A stretch of 64,000 nucleotides of DNA from Ciona savignyi (taxonomy: Eukaryota; Chordata; Ascidiacea; Phlebobranchia; Cionidae): positions 1,759,674 to 1,823,673 of the forward strand of contig CH003381.1 in assembly GCA_000149265.1 (NCBI GenBank), given 5' to 3'. The notes below the pieces were generated by a model that was given only the letters and a program-made list of their open reading frames with translations, searched no databases and had not been told where the DNA came from. A program made the translations under genes and the position numbers. The first letter of the stretch is position 1; every line of letters begins with the position of its first letter. Below, in pieces: positions 36,001-47,232 of the stretch.

Positions 36001-38715
36001 ACAGTGTCTTTTTCAGGAGTTCCTATTTCAACCCGACCGAAGCCTATTTTACAAGGTGTGTGAGACTCGCATTCTGTTGAGGAAACCTCAAAATATCCAT
36101 CTCTGCATATGCACCTGAGAAACATTAAGTAATATATAATACTGATCCGAAATGTAGCCTATTCTGAAGACACTATGAACAAAAACAAAAAGCTATTACC
36201 AATTTTAAACAAGTGTGTTGCTGTAACTCTCAAGAATGTAACGTAGTACCAAAGGCAGTCTGTAGGTTAATTTACTTGTATAATTGCTCACTTGCCAATA
36301 AAGTTATAACATGACATAACAATATGTTAGATGCACTATACCAGGGGTGGGCAACATACGGCCCGCGGGCCGGGTCCGGCCCGTGAAGGGATTGTGACCG
36401 GCCCCCAGACTGTATCAAACAATAAGGTCCACTGTCTGTATCCAATCACACACTGTGGTCCGACATATCATTTGTAAAAGTTCCCTATCGCTCTACTCTT
36501 AACGCACTGTTAATACGAGCCGGTAAAATAAACAATTGCCTTAGTGAACAAACAATTGTGTTAGCACACTTTTTAAACAAACAATATAAGGTCAAAACAG
36601 AGAGCGTTGTAAACATCACCCACTACATGGTACTGTAAAACAACGTGACTGCTTGGGTTAGTTTTTCTTTAGCTGTTATCAGTTATATTTAAATTCTAAT
36701 TATAAATGGATTTCAGAATTATTAAGGATTATAAACCTATGAAACGTAAATTAGAAAGAGAGTGTCAAGCATTTAACAAAGATTGGATACCAAAATTTTT
36801 TTTACAAAGGTTGGCAACAAAGCAGTATGTTTACTGTATGGTCTGAGTGTTGCGGTGTTAAAAGAGTACAACATTAGTCGTCATTATTTGACGAAACATG
36901 GAAACTATAGCAATAATTTAGTAAATAAATATGTGGTTAAGTTATTGAATATTATTCATTTAATAATCCGGCCCACCAAAGACTTCATTTTCCCACATGT
37001 CCGACTAGAAAAGTTGCCCACCCCTGCACTATACAGACTATTTGACAAACAGCAGAAAAGTACTCTTTACCAACAACGTGTGGTCAATAGAAAAATTCAT
37101 TATACAGAATAGGATACCGTACTAGCTTGGATTTAAAATAAAAGTAGGTTCAAATGATTTTGTTTAACAAATGTTTTCGAATGATCAATTTCATGGACCT
37201 TCTGTCATTTAAGTATTTTTTATTTGAAATCTAAATCAGGAGGATAAGATATTCATGTTTATCCCCGTGAAAGGGAAAAACAATGGGGTTAACACACAGG
37301 CAATCGTCAGATCACCCCGCGCCCACCGTGTAGTTTGTGGAGCTATTGCAGTATGTTGTATATGATACATTCGTTCCTTCAATTCAGTAGAACCCATTAA
37401 TTCGCTGGGTTCAGGCAATGTCTGTTAAGTGGCACAATCGACTAGCTAGTGACCAGTTTCAAGTCTACAACCCTTCAGCTGAAAGGTGTCGCACTAAACC
37501 AACAGACTAAGCGGTCGGACAATTAAATTATATTGTAAATTATGCTCAAAACACACAAATTCTTATGTTTAAATCAATAGTTCTATCGAGCATTATAATA
37601 TCAAATTGGCATTTAAAATGAGAGTATTATTTGCAGCCACTTTCGAAAAAAATTGCTTTGTTCATCTGATATTTATGATTTGAAAATACCGTGATTGCGA
37701 TGACATAGCTATTAGTTAGGCCAGAAGTTGGCTAATGCTCTTAGTTATAACGTACTTTGGGCACACTGTAGCATTTCCCTCGAAGTATTGCTGGTCTTTC
37801 CGGCACATTTCCTTAGTAATGCTTGGTACAATGCAGTTGTGATTAAAATGGGCATTGAAGGGCATGCAGGTACCCAACTGGCATGCCTGACAGTCGGTGT
37901 CCGAAGAATCATTTGCGCTACAAACAAGTTATTTTCTTAAACTTATTTTTATAGTGAATGCTTGTGTGTTTTGGTTTTCCATCAAAATAGTTACAAATTG
38001 TAACATGTTAATAAAGTTAACAGTGACTGTATTTTATCACAATGGCGAATTGCCATTTTCTTCTCTTAATTATGTTAATGGTAATTTAATTGTTTTTTAT
38101 TAGATAGCTTTAGCTTGCGCAAATCTTAATTTAGATAAATACCTGCAAAAATTTCTAAGATATTCTCCAGCATTGCACCCACAGCACGGTCTTTTATTTA
38201 GTTCTTCTATATATTTAATATACCGCTCACTTTTATTGGGGAGTAGTGTGTGAGAACAAGGATTGTCCCAAATCACCATGTCATCAGAAGCAAAACAAAA
38301 CTGAAATTAAATAACCTGTCTTAGCAAATAAGCTAAAAAAACTCTTTTTCAAATAGAAACAAACATTTGTTTTCCAAACATAACACTCTTTTGCACTTTA
38401 ACTACAAAATTTACTTTGACTACTAAATTTACAAAGCTGTAAGCTTGTTTCTACATTTTCTTATTTCAAACATATTAAATCACTTAAAAAACTTTGTAAG
38501 GAATTTGATTTTTTTGGTTAGAAATTAAATCAAAATTATTCACCATAATGATGTTTTAAAATTATGTATTTGAAATATATAATCAGTAAAACAAGAATTA
38601 TTGTAATTTGACCAATAAAACTAATTTAATGTATTACAAATTCACTTACGTTAGGCCTTTTTAGAAGCATAACAAAACCCAAAATCATAAGATATCTTTT
38701 ATATTGTCTTGCCAT
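27100..38715 (-). CDS. Chimeric TNF-receptor-like death-domain receptor, gene C
   Basis: Exons, 5' to 3': 38650-38715, 38143-38300, 37756-37917, 35932-36114, 35204-35298, 34808-34887, 32607-32662, 29624-29694, 29143-29241, 28233-28304, 27711-27821, 27100-27272. All boundaries are GT/AG, phases agree, and the product is 441 aa. Residues 1-22 are a signal peptide, 23-190 three cysteine-rich repeats close to those of gene B, 191-221 a Thr-rich stalk, about 224-245 the membrane span, then a basic RKRK stop-transfer and a tail with EPLVDKDK. The last two exons encode a death domain (about 350-430, LQKLGRSCNLSTADIDELAK) almost identical to that of gene D, not B. Exon 28233-28304 is a short remnant of D's large exon. 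An AATAAA lies just past the stop (27080-27085, minus strand). Gene B's ninth exon is reduced here to 13 nt (28768-28780) and must be skipped to keep frame. The exon 10 acceptor is inferred. Confidence 0.75.
27319..27619 (-). repeat. tRNA-derived SINE in the last intron of gene C
   Basis: A young-looking copy: head CCGGCCCGATGGTCTAGCGG, box B GGTTGCAGGTGCGAAAC, body, and a tail of four TATCC units, all on the minus strand. The identical insertion is at 47452-47752 in gene D. Confidence 0.9.
28257..28322. repeat. Short direct repeat at the duplication junction
   Basis: A 31 bp unit (GTAAGTTGGATGGCTGGGCA and on to CAGCAAC) occurs twice, at 28257-28287 and 28292-28322, exactly where the left and right segmental copies meet. 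The outer copy supplies the CAG acceptor used in the gene C model. Gene D has the unit once, near 48390-48420. Confidence 0.8.
28355..28625 (-). repeat. Diverged SINE (copy of the one at 16205)
   Basis: A decayed GGATA-tail SINE shared with gene B's intron. It is the first landmark inside the right segmental copy. Confidence 0.6.
29876..32332 (+). mobile_element. Near-complete hAT (Charlie-like) DNA transposon
   Basis: A 2457 bp element with inverted ends CAGGGGTCTCAAAC / GTTTGAGACCCCTG and a perfect 8 bp target duplication GGTTAAAC (29868-29875 and 32333-32340). It encodes a BED zinc finger and a hAT transposase. It sits in the intron of gene C between exons 32607-32662 and 29624-29694, on the opposite strand to that gene, and is absent from the equivalent place in gene B. 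It therefore inserted after the segmental duplication, or gene B lost the region through its own deletion there. Confidence 0.92.
30321..32110 (+). CDS. hAT transposase with BED zinc finger (one frameshift)
   Basis: The first frame (30321-30575) encodes a basic N-terminus and a BED finger: CLIC at about residues 39-42, then H-x4-H in RHYETKH. The second frame (30572-32110, 512 aa) holds the RNase H-like core and the hAT dimerisation region. Visible landmarks are LDESTGVTD (first catalytic Asp), VATDGAPAM (second Asp), the VRWLSRG block, and near the end FGSTYVCEQFFSTMK with SAIRSRLTDEHL. The two frames meet at about 30560-30575 with a single one-base shift, the only break seen, so the copy is recently dead or carries one sequencing error. 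The protein resembles the transposase-derived parts of vertebrate GTF2IRD2, ZBED5 and FAM200-type proteins. Base composition is GC-richer than the flanks. Confidence 0.88.
33053..33912 (+). mobile_element. piggyBac-type internally deleted element
   Basis: An 860 bp element with ends CCCTTTAACTGC / GCAGTTAAAGGG, flanked by TTAA on both sides (33049-33052 and 33913-33916), the piggyBac signature. A short reading frame (33373-33489, MEAKNRYSVEEAALLL then an acidic/Ser-rich run) resembles the N-terminus of piggyBac transposases; no catalytic region is present. It lies in the intron of gene C between exons 34808-34887 and 32607-32662. Confidence 0.85.
36342..37026 (+). mobile_element. Short hAT derivative with BED-finger remnant
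   Basis: A 685 bp element with ends CAGGGGTGGGCAAC / GTTGCCCACCCCTG and a perfect 8 bp target duplication CACTATAC (36334-36341 and 37027-37034). It keeps a decayed N-terminal BED-type region (about 36706-36915, with KEYNISRHYLTKHG), out of frame in places, and no transposase core. The ends differ from those of the element at 29876, so it is a different hAT family. It sits in the intron of gene C between exons 37756-37917 and 35932-36114. Confidence 0.9.
37240..37520 (-). repeat. tRNA-derived SINE in intron 3 of gene C
   Basis: The same insertion as 21062-21351 in gene B, slightly more decayed. Confidence 0.8.
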
Positions 38716-40592
38716 CGAAACACTCTTGACAGACGTGGTTTCAACATTCAATTCAGCAGTCTGTTTATGTGTCTTATTTTCTAAGGAGTTCCGCTAAATA
38801 AACTGGAAATTTCTCTAAAGTGTAATCAGATTAGTAATGTTTTGGTTATGTAGAATAGAAGACTACATAAACCCACTGATAAAAAAAAGAATATGAAGAA
38901 GAAAAAAATTTATTTATGTATAACTTTACAAAATATTAACAAACTATTTAATATTCGTAGTTATTGTGTTGGTTCTGTATTTAGCAGGTTATAAACCTTT
39001 TGTGTGCAGTGGTGCTCTTGGGTAAGTTGATAGAATGGATATTTATGTTTTGTGCAAAAGAACAAAAATCTTGTTAGATTACATCTCGACTACCATGAAG
39101 ATACTACATCTTTTGCACTGTACTATGTATAATGGGTACATATTTTTAATATTAGTAGAACCATTCATTCACTGGGTCCAGGTAATACCCCAAGTGCTTT
39201 GCCCAAGAACAACCTACTATCAAATGAGCAATTTTATTGGTATTTCCTTTTAACTGAAAAGGTGATGCGCTAAACAATTAGGGTTTAAATAATATTTAAT
39301 GTGTTTTTTTATGTGTTTTTTTCATAGTTTTGTGCTCCTATCCTTGTACAATTTTAAGGATTAGTACTAATTCTCAGTATGACCATTTTTATAGATAAAA
39401 ATAATGGAAAATGAGTCCCATAACCAGATATAACACAATTATAAAATATACACAGACCTTTAAAATAGCAAACAACCAACTAGATTGTTGTGATAAACAA
39501 AAACTAAGCAGCAAAGTTTTACAGAACATGGTCAATTTGGGTAAATGGTTAGTTTCAAGGACTGGTTAAGAAAAAAGGTTGGATACATGTGGGATGCATT
39601 TACTCATAAAATAATTATAAAACACTTGAGCTGTACTCCTGGCAAACTGCGTAAAAAACACATATCTATGGCCTCAAGATCCGAAACTGTTCTTTCGCTG
39701 GAGGGGAATAACCGATTTTAAAACTATTTATTAATAAAATAATATAAAACTAAAAGCTGTAAAGCATTCCGTCAGATAACTATATAAAATCTGTTTAATT
39801 TTAAATTTAAAGATTCGACCATTATCGTTTAGATGCGACTGCGACCAACTCTAGTGCTAATTTAAAAAGCGGAACTGCAGCGTTACTGAACAATGAAGTT
39901 GTTTTACGCGCGATTGGAGCGTTAGGCTTGTACAATGATTATAAACTTTTTATAATCATTGGCTTGTAGCAACCATTGTTACGTATCGTACAAACGATGG
40001 CGCAACCTTTGTAAAATAAAACTTGGTATTAGAAAAATATTATCTTAACCTTTTATCTGTTATCCCTAAAAATATAACTGTACGTGTGCACGATATGTAT
40101 GTATCAAATCGATTACACATTTTCTTGTAGAACGGATAGCGTTTATTTTATAAATCTAAATCGCAGAGCTTCGTAGATTTATGAAAATCGTGTATTAGAT
40201 GCTACGCAAGATTATTAGGTTATTATAAGTTCATTAAACAAATAAAAAAAAATTACTGGTTTGGGTTTGGAGTTTTTCCGGTTCGGGGTAAACAAGTTTT
40301 TCCATATAATTAGAAATTAAACAATAATGGTCGTTTATTTTTTTTAATGGATAACGATGTTTTAAATAAAACAACTATGCACTAAAAACAACAAAAAACG
40401 TCTCTTTAATGATCAGAAGTCGGCTAATACAAGTTTAGCCAAACTTCGTAATACGGTCCAATTGTTCCGGTTTTTAGCGAATCACAGTCCAGTGCGTGTT
40501 ATTTATCCGCCAATGAGAGGGCGTCACGAGACTTAAGATCACAAGACTTAAGATCACGTGGTTTTTACGTCATTCGAGAAATTGTATACTAG
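38716..40592. other. Intergenic region upstream of gene C
   Basis: A copy of 22570-24465, differing by scattered substitutions and small indels. It holds a decayed SINE (39158-39280) and no convincing gene. It must carry the promoter of gene C. The CCAAT/CACGTG/ACGTCA block recurs at about 40510-40575, just before the LTR fossil. Confidence 0.5.
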
Positions 40593-40731
40593 TGTAACGT
40601 TCGTCGCATTCTTTTTGTTTATTACTTGATTGCCTTAATTTGACGCACAGGCGCCTTTGCCGCTGCGGCGCACTGTATAAAAGATTGTGTTTAATGCAAG
40701 AGGGGAGAATAAAAACTGCCACTATACGATT
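40593..40731 (+). repeat. Left LTR of the nested fossil
   Basis: It matches 44419-44561 closely, differing mainly by a small indel after the GCGCAGGCGC block. It contains TATAAAAG. Confidence 0.8.
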
Positions 40732-42158
40732 AGGATGCGACCGTAGTGGTTAGTACTTTACGTTGTGGCTGTGACAAACCAGGTTTTGATGCTTATATTT
40801 TATTAAGACCATGGAAGAGACGTTGGAGAAGGTGCTGGAGTCAATTTTCAGCCGATATGTGCCACTAGAAACATTTTCTGGGGAGAACAGATGGGACGAA
40901 TTTTCAAAACGATTTGAAAGCTTGGCAGTGTGTTACAGCTGGTCTGCAAAAGAAAAGGGTAGACGATTAGCCGCCTCGCTTTCTGAAGAGGCGTTGTTCG
41001 TGCAGGCCCATCTGCCCAAGGATCAACAATATTGCTACGTGTCGCTATGTGAGGCACTGAATCAAAAATTTGGCCACGTGTATAGTTGTCAAAAATCCAC
41101 CACACTGTTGCACACAGCACAGTTACAACCGGGAGAGAAGCTTGTCGACCTTGGTTCGCGTTTGCAACAATTGGTGGTAAGAGGTTACCCGAAGTTGCCA
41201 AAAAGTAGCCAAGAGGAATTGCTGGTAGGCACATTCATTAGATGTCTGCCTGATGAGCTGGACCGAGTTATTGTTGGAATGAGAAAGGTTCGTTCCTTAA
41301 AAGAGGCGCTCCACGTGTCTATGGAGGTGAGCGACCACAAAGAATTACGTCATGTTCGGCTAGTTTACCACGATGTTTCCTTGACAACAAGAAACTATGA
41401 AACGACTTTAGAAGAGGCGCACGATGTAGTGAAAGAGGACGATAAAGATGTCGAGTTCAATGTCGAGTCGCCGATAAATCATGTAACCGAGAAAGTGACT
41501 GCGGTTCAGCCAAGATTGGGAGAGGTGCATGAAAGTATGGAGCATGCTGACAATGCGGTACAAGTTGAGATGAAGGAATCATTAAAGGGTCGTGCAACCG
41601 GGGCAATTGTGTAAGTGTCCGTGGTAGCGGTAATCTTGTTTGTATCGGTGCCGAGGAGATTTCGGATGCTGTTATGTCGGGTGCGAGTGACAGCAAGGAC
41701 ATGACAGTTTTGTGCTGGACGTCATCGAGGAGAGACAAGACGAAAAAGACAAGGGATGAAGAAAACTTGTGCCGGACGTGGACAAAAGAAAGCCGGTCGA
41801 AGTAAAGGGCTCCACACACATATAGCGTTTCGCGTCAAAACCTCGCGTCTGCCGTAAAACTTCTTGCGTCGGGTCATGCACACACTCGCGCCAGACAAAC
41901 GCAAGTCGAGAGAAGTGGCTCAATAGCGTCAAACGTCAGAGTTAAAAATATTTTAACTTTTGCGCAAGACGCAATAGGTAGGAAAATGAAAGAGACACTG
42001 TTTTAAGTTGATTATTTCAATTAAAATCACAGGTAGACCAGAGAATAAGTAAATAAGGATTATTTAAGTATAGCATTATAACAATTATTTGTTTAGTTGG
42101 TTTTAAATATCATTTATACTAAGTTTTAGCCCAATTTTTGTATGACATAGATCCAAAA

Positions 42159-42560
42159 ATGTCAAAAACAGATTTTAATGAGTTACTGATTAATTTGGTA
42201 CAAGCAAGTCCTCATCTGTATGATTCAAAGAATCAGTATTATAAGGATACAATGAGAAAAGAAAATACCTGGACTTACATTAGTGACCAAATAGGAGAAC
42301 CAGGTACGGTACCGGTAGTTTATTGTTTAATATGGGTTTATTTTATGTGTGAATTGAAACACAATGTTTGTTGAATTTCGTGTTGAACATTTATTAGCAG
42401 AGGCATGTATGATGATATGGAGAAGTTTAAGGAATGGATTTCCAAGAGAGAAAAAAAAGTGGATAAATGAAAGTTGAGTGGTTCTGGTGCGGCCACATGT
42501 TCAACATGGGAACATGATGAAAATATGCAATTTTTGCAAGATCACCTTTGTCACCGATTG
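42159..42560 (+). CDS. MADF-domain protein of the Harbinger element
   Basis: The first part (42159-42305) encodes SKTDFNELLINLVQASPHLY, then a Trp-containing stretch ending ISDQIGEPG, matching the first two helices of MADF/Myb-SANT-like domains. After a probable intron, a second part (about 42402-42480) continues CMMIWRSLRNGFPREKKKW, the third-helix pattern, followed by SGSGAATCSTWEHDENMQFL near 42474-42535, typical of the linker after MADF domains. In Harbinger elements this protein helps bring the transposase to DNA ends. Exact exon joins are inferred, and the pogo-like MITE follows directly. A further piece may start at 43123 (MTSTIDCPSP). Confidence 0.6.
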
Positions 42561-42566
42561 TAAGTA

Positions 42567-42917
42567 CAGTGCTTCCTCGATTATCCGTCCCTCGTTTATC
42601 CGGCATTCGATTATCCGTCCATTGGACCCAATGAAGTGTTACTTTACAATTTTGCTCAAGACTTGTTAATTGTCATTGTAACCTCACAAAGCTTTTATTT
42701 AACAAGACAAATTCAGAACTATTTCAATGAGAGAGGTGGAATAACTTTTGTGGGGCAATAAAATCGCTCTACTGTAAGTTTTGTTGCATTTGAATCTGCT
42801 TCTTGCTGCGTTGCTTTGGTTTAATTAAAGGAATTCAATTATGCGTTTTTTTACTTATCCGTTCAGGTTTTGAAGGAACGCTGTCCCGACTAGACCGGAT
42901 AATCGAGGAAGTACCTG
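42567..42917. mobile_element. Tigger/pogo-like MITE
   Basis: A 351 bp element with inverted ends CAGTGCTTCCTCGATTATCC / CAGGTACTTCCTCGATTATC, flanked by TA on both sides. The GATTATCCG motif repeats inside the left end. No coding sequence. It is inserted in the Harbinger element. Confidence 0.82.
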
Positions 42918-44418
42918 TACCTGTATCGGTTTGTATTGTTTATAAAATGTAACATGTTTCCATTAAATAATACAGTTAGCACACATTGCTTGAACCAAGT
43001 ACAGGTACCAGTAGTTTAATAGGTTTAACAAGTATACTGGTGAAGTAATAACTAACAGGCACACATGACACAACACAGGGATAGTTCTGGTAAACTAAAC
43101 ACCCCAACAGAACTATCTATCCATGACGTCAACAATAGATTGCCCTTCGCCTGCTGAATCGCTGCAGTCTGCACAACAGCACAAAAAAAGAAAGCTGGAT
43201 TTTAAAGTTGATTTGCAGGTGGTTATTTTCATATTGTACATAACTTGTTTGTGTGTAAACAACTTTGTTTACCATTGTACATCGGTTTATTTTGCTCTTG
43301 CAATGTCTAATTAAAAATATTCAGATTTATGTGGACCACTACCAGTTATTTTTTTATTAATCGTTATTTGATGCTAGATATCCACAGCTCCAATAACCAC
43401 TCACTTTATTACTAGGAAGACCTCATACATATTCTGGAGAGAAATTCCGAATATATGAAAAAGTGCAGCTCAGGCCAACATTGTGCAGGATGATATGTAT
43501 GATAGTTTTGGAAAATTTACTGTTGCTAAACTATATAGTTTCAATGGAAACAGCCGATGAAGCTATGGCTGCAATTGTGCAGATATTGTTAACTCTGTAA
43601 CTTTCATATTGAACATACCAGTCATTGTAAATGCAAATTTGTTATTTGGTATCAATGAATTGTAAAGCATGCAGCTAGTTGTAAATAATATTTTTATTTA
43701 TATTTCAGTGTTATTATATTTCTTCAGTCATATACACTGCCTTTCCAAGCCAACTGTAATAGTTAATTTTTCATTTCATAGCACTGTATTGCTCTTTCTT
43801 TGTTTGATATTTTGCAATAAAAATAAATGTCAAGTAAGTTGTTTGCTATATGAAAATGATGTAAAAAATATAAAAAGAACATAAGTAAAAAAAAGAGTGG
43901 TTATATGTCTAGAAACATGTGACAATAAAGTGAAGAGATTGGACATTATATTTTGCTTAATTCGTTTTTTACTGGTGAAAACAATCGTTGAAATGGCCAG
44001 TAAACAAAACCACGTGGCAATGTTTTGACGCAATACGTCATCATGAACGCGAGTGTGTGTGCATGGTCTCGCGTCTCTCTAAAACGCAACGCCTGACGAG
44101 AAGGATGACGAGACGCGAGAAACGCGAAGGATTGCGCAAAACGCTATATGTGTGTGGAGCGCTTAAGACGTGGGTACTCCGAGACCGGTGGAAGTTTGGT
44201 ACCGGACGTGATCGAGAAGAGCGTTTGTGTGTTTGATCTAAAGGACTTTGCTGTTGCCCCAGTAAAAAGAACCTCGTGGTTATTGATGAACCGGGTCTTC
44301 GACCCTGGAGGTTTATCAGCGCATTGAAACTATTTTTGAATTGAGGGTGTGATTTAATTTTTTTCCTGTATCGGTAATTTAAATTTTGGATATTTTGTGT
44401 TTTTTTAGGGGGGGAGAG

Positions 44419-44569
44419 TGTAACGTTCGTCGCATTCTTTTTGTTTATTACTTGATTGCCTTAATTTGACGCGCAGGCGCATTAATTTTGCCGCTGCGGC
44501 GCACTGTATAAAAGATTGTGTTTAATGCAAGAGGGGAGAATAAAAACTGCCACTATACGATTCGCTACA
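44419..44569 (+). repeat. Right LTR of the nested fossil
   Basis: It starts TGTAACG after a purine-rich tract and ends CGCTACA next to the CTAG target duplication. Confidence 0.82.
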
Positions 44570-44573
44570 CTAG

Positions 44574-47232
44574 TTTACTGGAAGAGTCAAACCCGCATTG
44601 AACCCGCTTACGTTACAGATACACATACTTGTTAACTTATTGTCGAAATTATTGCAGAGTTATTGGCGATTTTGTTTAACTATACACGTCTGCGCCAATC
44701 TATTACGTAATCTATCTGTGATTAGCGCGAATTGTTTTGTTATTATGTAGCCTACATGCTATTAAGAACATTTCTTAATAACTTACTTAGGCTAAGTTAA
44801 CTTTGGTTGATTCCTAGTTAGCAAGTACTATATTGGGTTTAACAATATTTGACAAATGTTTTTTTAATAACTTACAATATGCGGTGGATAAATACTGTCT
44901 TTAAAATAAAAACTGCAATAGTCCCAGAAGTTACCAGTGCAACTGAGACGAGTAGATGTCAGCCACGAGTTAAACACCAATATTTATAAAATTCATTGCG
45001 ATTGTTTTGTGGTGTCAATAACTTACTTTATAGGCTAAGTTGGCTTTGATTGATTCCTAGTTAGCAAACACTATATTAGATTTAACAATACTTCACATCG
45101 AGCGTAAAACGACAAATAAATATCTTTTCTTATAGGTTTTGGGAATTGGTGCTAGTTTAAATACGACCAAATGTATTACACTATATTTAATACACATTAG
45201 CTAATACGTCTAAAGAGTTTGTCGTTGTGTTTTTGTAGGGGTAAAAATGGACTCGGTAGCCCAAATACGGGTTTTGTTTCCTAACCAAGACAAGATTGGT
45301 TTTGAATGACATGATAAGACTTAACAAAGAACTTTAAATTTTAAAGGACGCGCAGCAAACAAAAACGGCATATTCAAATAGAAGTCCAACCGTGTTTGTT
45401 TTGGGAAATCTGTCTAGACTTTCAGCGCCTATAGAGGTTCAGCATTGATCGATGTTATGCAGAGTCATTCAAGCGATAACTTCTGTGTTGCAATACTTTG
45501 AGCTCAGGTTTTACATATTCAACGTTCCAAATGCAGTTGCTTACTCTATATCTCAGTATAGATTCACTCGAAGACTGTACAGTGAAATTAAGAATCCAAT
45601 GTTTGTAACCAAAACGCTTTTACCCAAAGTAAACGATACATGTCCTTATTGTAAATTGCAATTTGGTATGTATCACAATACGAATATGGAGATTTGGCTA
45701 ATACTAAATATGGGCCATTAGGAAATGCGTAAGTTAATAACAGGTGTATGTTCCGACCCTTTGTTATGGGTAATTTAACAACACGCGTAAATTTATCGTG
45801 CAAATAACTAACACAACGGTTCCAAAACACGAAACTAATACTATCAGGTCTCCTGGACTATTTAATGGGTTAATGGTTAATAGATCAGTTTTGTAAATTA
45901 TGGTATTTCATCGATATTTGCGCTTATAGATAAAAAAACAACCTAATATACCGGGCTAATGTTTATCCTTATTTAGGTTTTAATGTTCTTAAGCTACCTA
46001 CTCAGAACACATTACCTTGCCAAGCTTAGTTGATGCTTACAGGTCCTCAAAAGATCCGAATGATAACGAAATGCTTACCTTAACCTGGCTTGACTAAACT
46101 CTCGTTTCTAGAAAGTTCTCCTTTCTAAGACCGTCGATTTCGAATAAAAAAGGCAGCCTTGGGGGGATACAACTTAAGGGAATTCCCCATTTAACAAAGA
46201 GATACGTACTGATTGTAACGCCTGTGTTATTCGATCAAAACTTGAAACACTCAGGCGAAGTGTTTTATCGTTCCCTAAATAAATTTTCTGATAAAATTTC
46301 AGTATAAGCATAAACTATATATCTATAGAGTATGCCCATATATAGGTTATCTCCCGTTAATTGGTTAACACATCGAAACGTATTGCAGATTGATGAAATG
46401 AGGCTATCCGTTGGTGTACCGGAACTGCTGCAGTGTGATGTATTCAATTATAGCGATCATACGTCGTTAGTTTAACTGATTTATCCAATGGATTAAGGTT
46501 AACGCCTGCAATTAGGTTACAAAAACCAGTTGGTTAGATGATAGCTGTAGCACTATAGTTTATTAAATGATATTTTATTTAAAAAAAGTTTTGCGTAGTG
46601 CAGGCCGACGGTGCCAAAATTGACAGTGAGAAAGTTTTCAAACAGATAGCTTTACAAAGAATAAAAAAATGTTTTAAAAAAGTTGGCACTGCATTTATTA
46701 TATGAACGGTAAACATACAATGTAATCGTAAATTCCAAAAAAGTGTAATTATATATACAGATACTTAAAAAATGTGAAATACAATAAGCCATTATTACTT
46801 GAATGTTAATTCCCAGATCAACGTTTTGCTGCTTGGTTAACAGCTATATTAAAAAAAATAATGAAATATATATTTACACTATGTACACCACGTGGGAATG
46901 GAAGAAAGGAAGTCAAATATGAAGGGCGGTCACACCACGCTTGCATAAGGTTTCACAAACCAAAGAAGGATTGATTGGGTCTGAGGATTTAGCACCGTGC
47001 AGTTGCTAATCAGCACCCATTTTATCGGCAAAGGCCGAATTTGCCGCTATGGCACAAACATGTAAGTCAGTTCAATGCAAACCAAAGCCAGTATTTTCTT
47101 GGAAAAGTAGTTGTTTGGTCCAGGTCAATTCGTAGGAAATGTCACGAAAGAATAAAGTTTGAATCCTTTTTTCATTTTGGTAATGCTTTTTTTTATATTA
47201 TTTTTGGTAATTTTTATTTTTTTTTTAAATTG
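44574..47232. other. Intergenic region, second half (copy of 24473-27099)
   Basis: It matches the left segmental copy closely and holds no convincing gene. The open frames in it (for example 45452-45721) recur in the left copy (25367-25576), but the two are cut short differently and show no coding signature. Confidence 0.5.

Larger units (their letters stand above)
41806..44163 (+). mobile_element. PIF/Harbinger-type DNA transposon, transposase not seen
   Basis: A 2358 bp element with inverted ends AGGGCTCCACACACATATAG / AGCGCTCCACACACATATAG and a 3 bp target duplication TAA (41803-41805 and 44164-44166), as expected for Harbinger. Subterminal regions are rich in CGCGTC-like repeats. It encodes a MADF-domain protein typical of this superfamily's second gene, but no DDE transposase frame was found. 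It sits inside an LTR fossil and is itself interrupted by a pogo-like MITE (42567-42917). Confidence 0.82.
40593..44569 (+). mobile_element. Gypsy/Ty3-type LTR element fossil with nested insertions
   Basis: Two LTRs (about 40593-40731 and 44419-44569) begin TGTAACG; the right one ends CTACA. The element is flanked by the 4 bp target duplication CTAG (40589-40592 and 44570-44573). The empty site is preserved at about 24472 in the left segmental copy, so the insertion followed the duplication. A gag region lies at 40811-41614, related to the gag of the fossil at 5395-8864. A polypurine run precedes the right LTR (44408-44418). No protease, reverse transcriptase or integrase region is seen. It is broken, with several breaks. 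A Harbinger-type element is nested inside (41806-44163). Confidence 0.88.
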
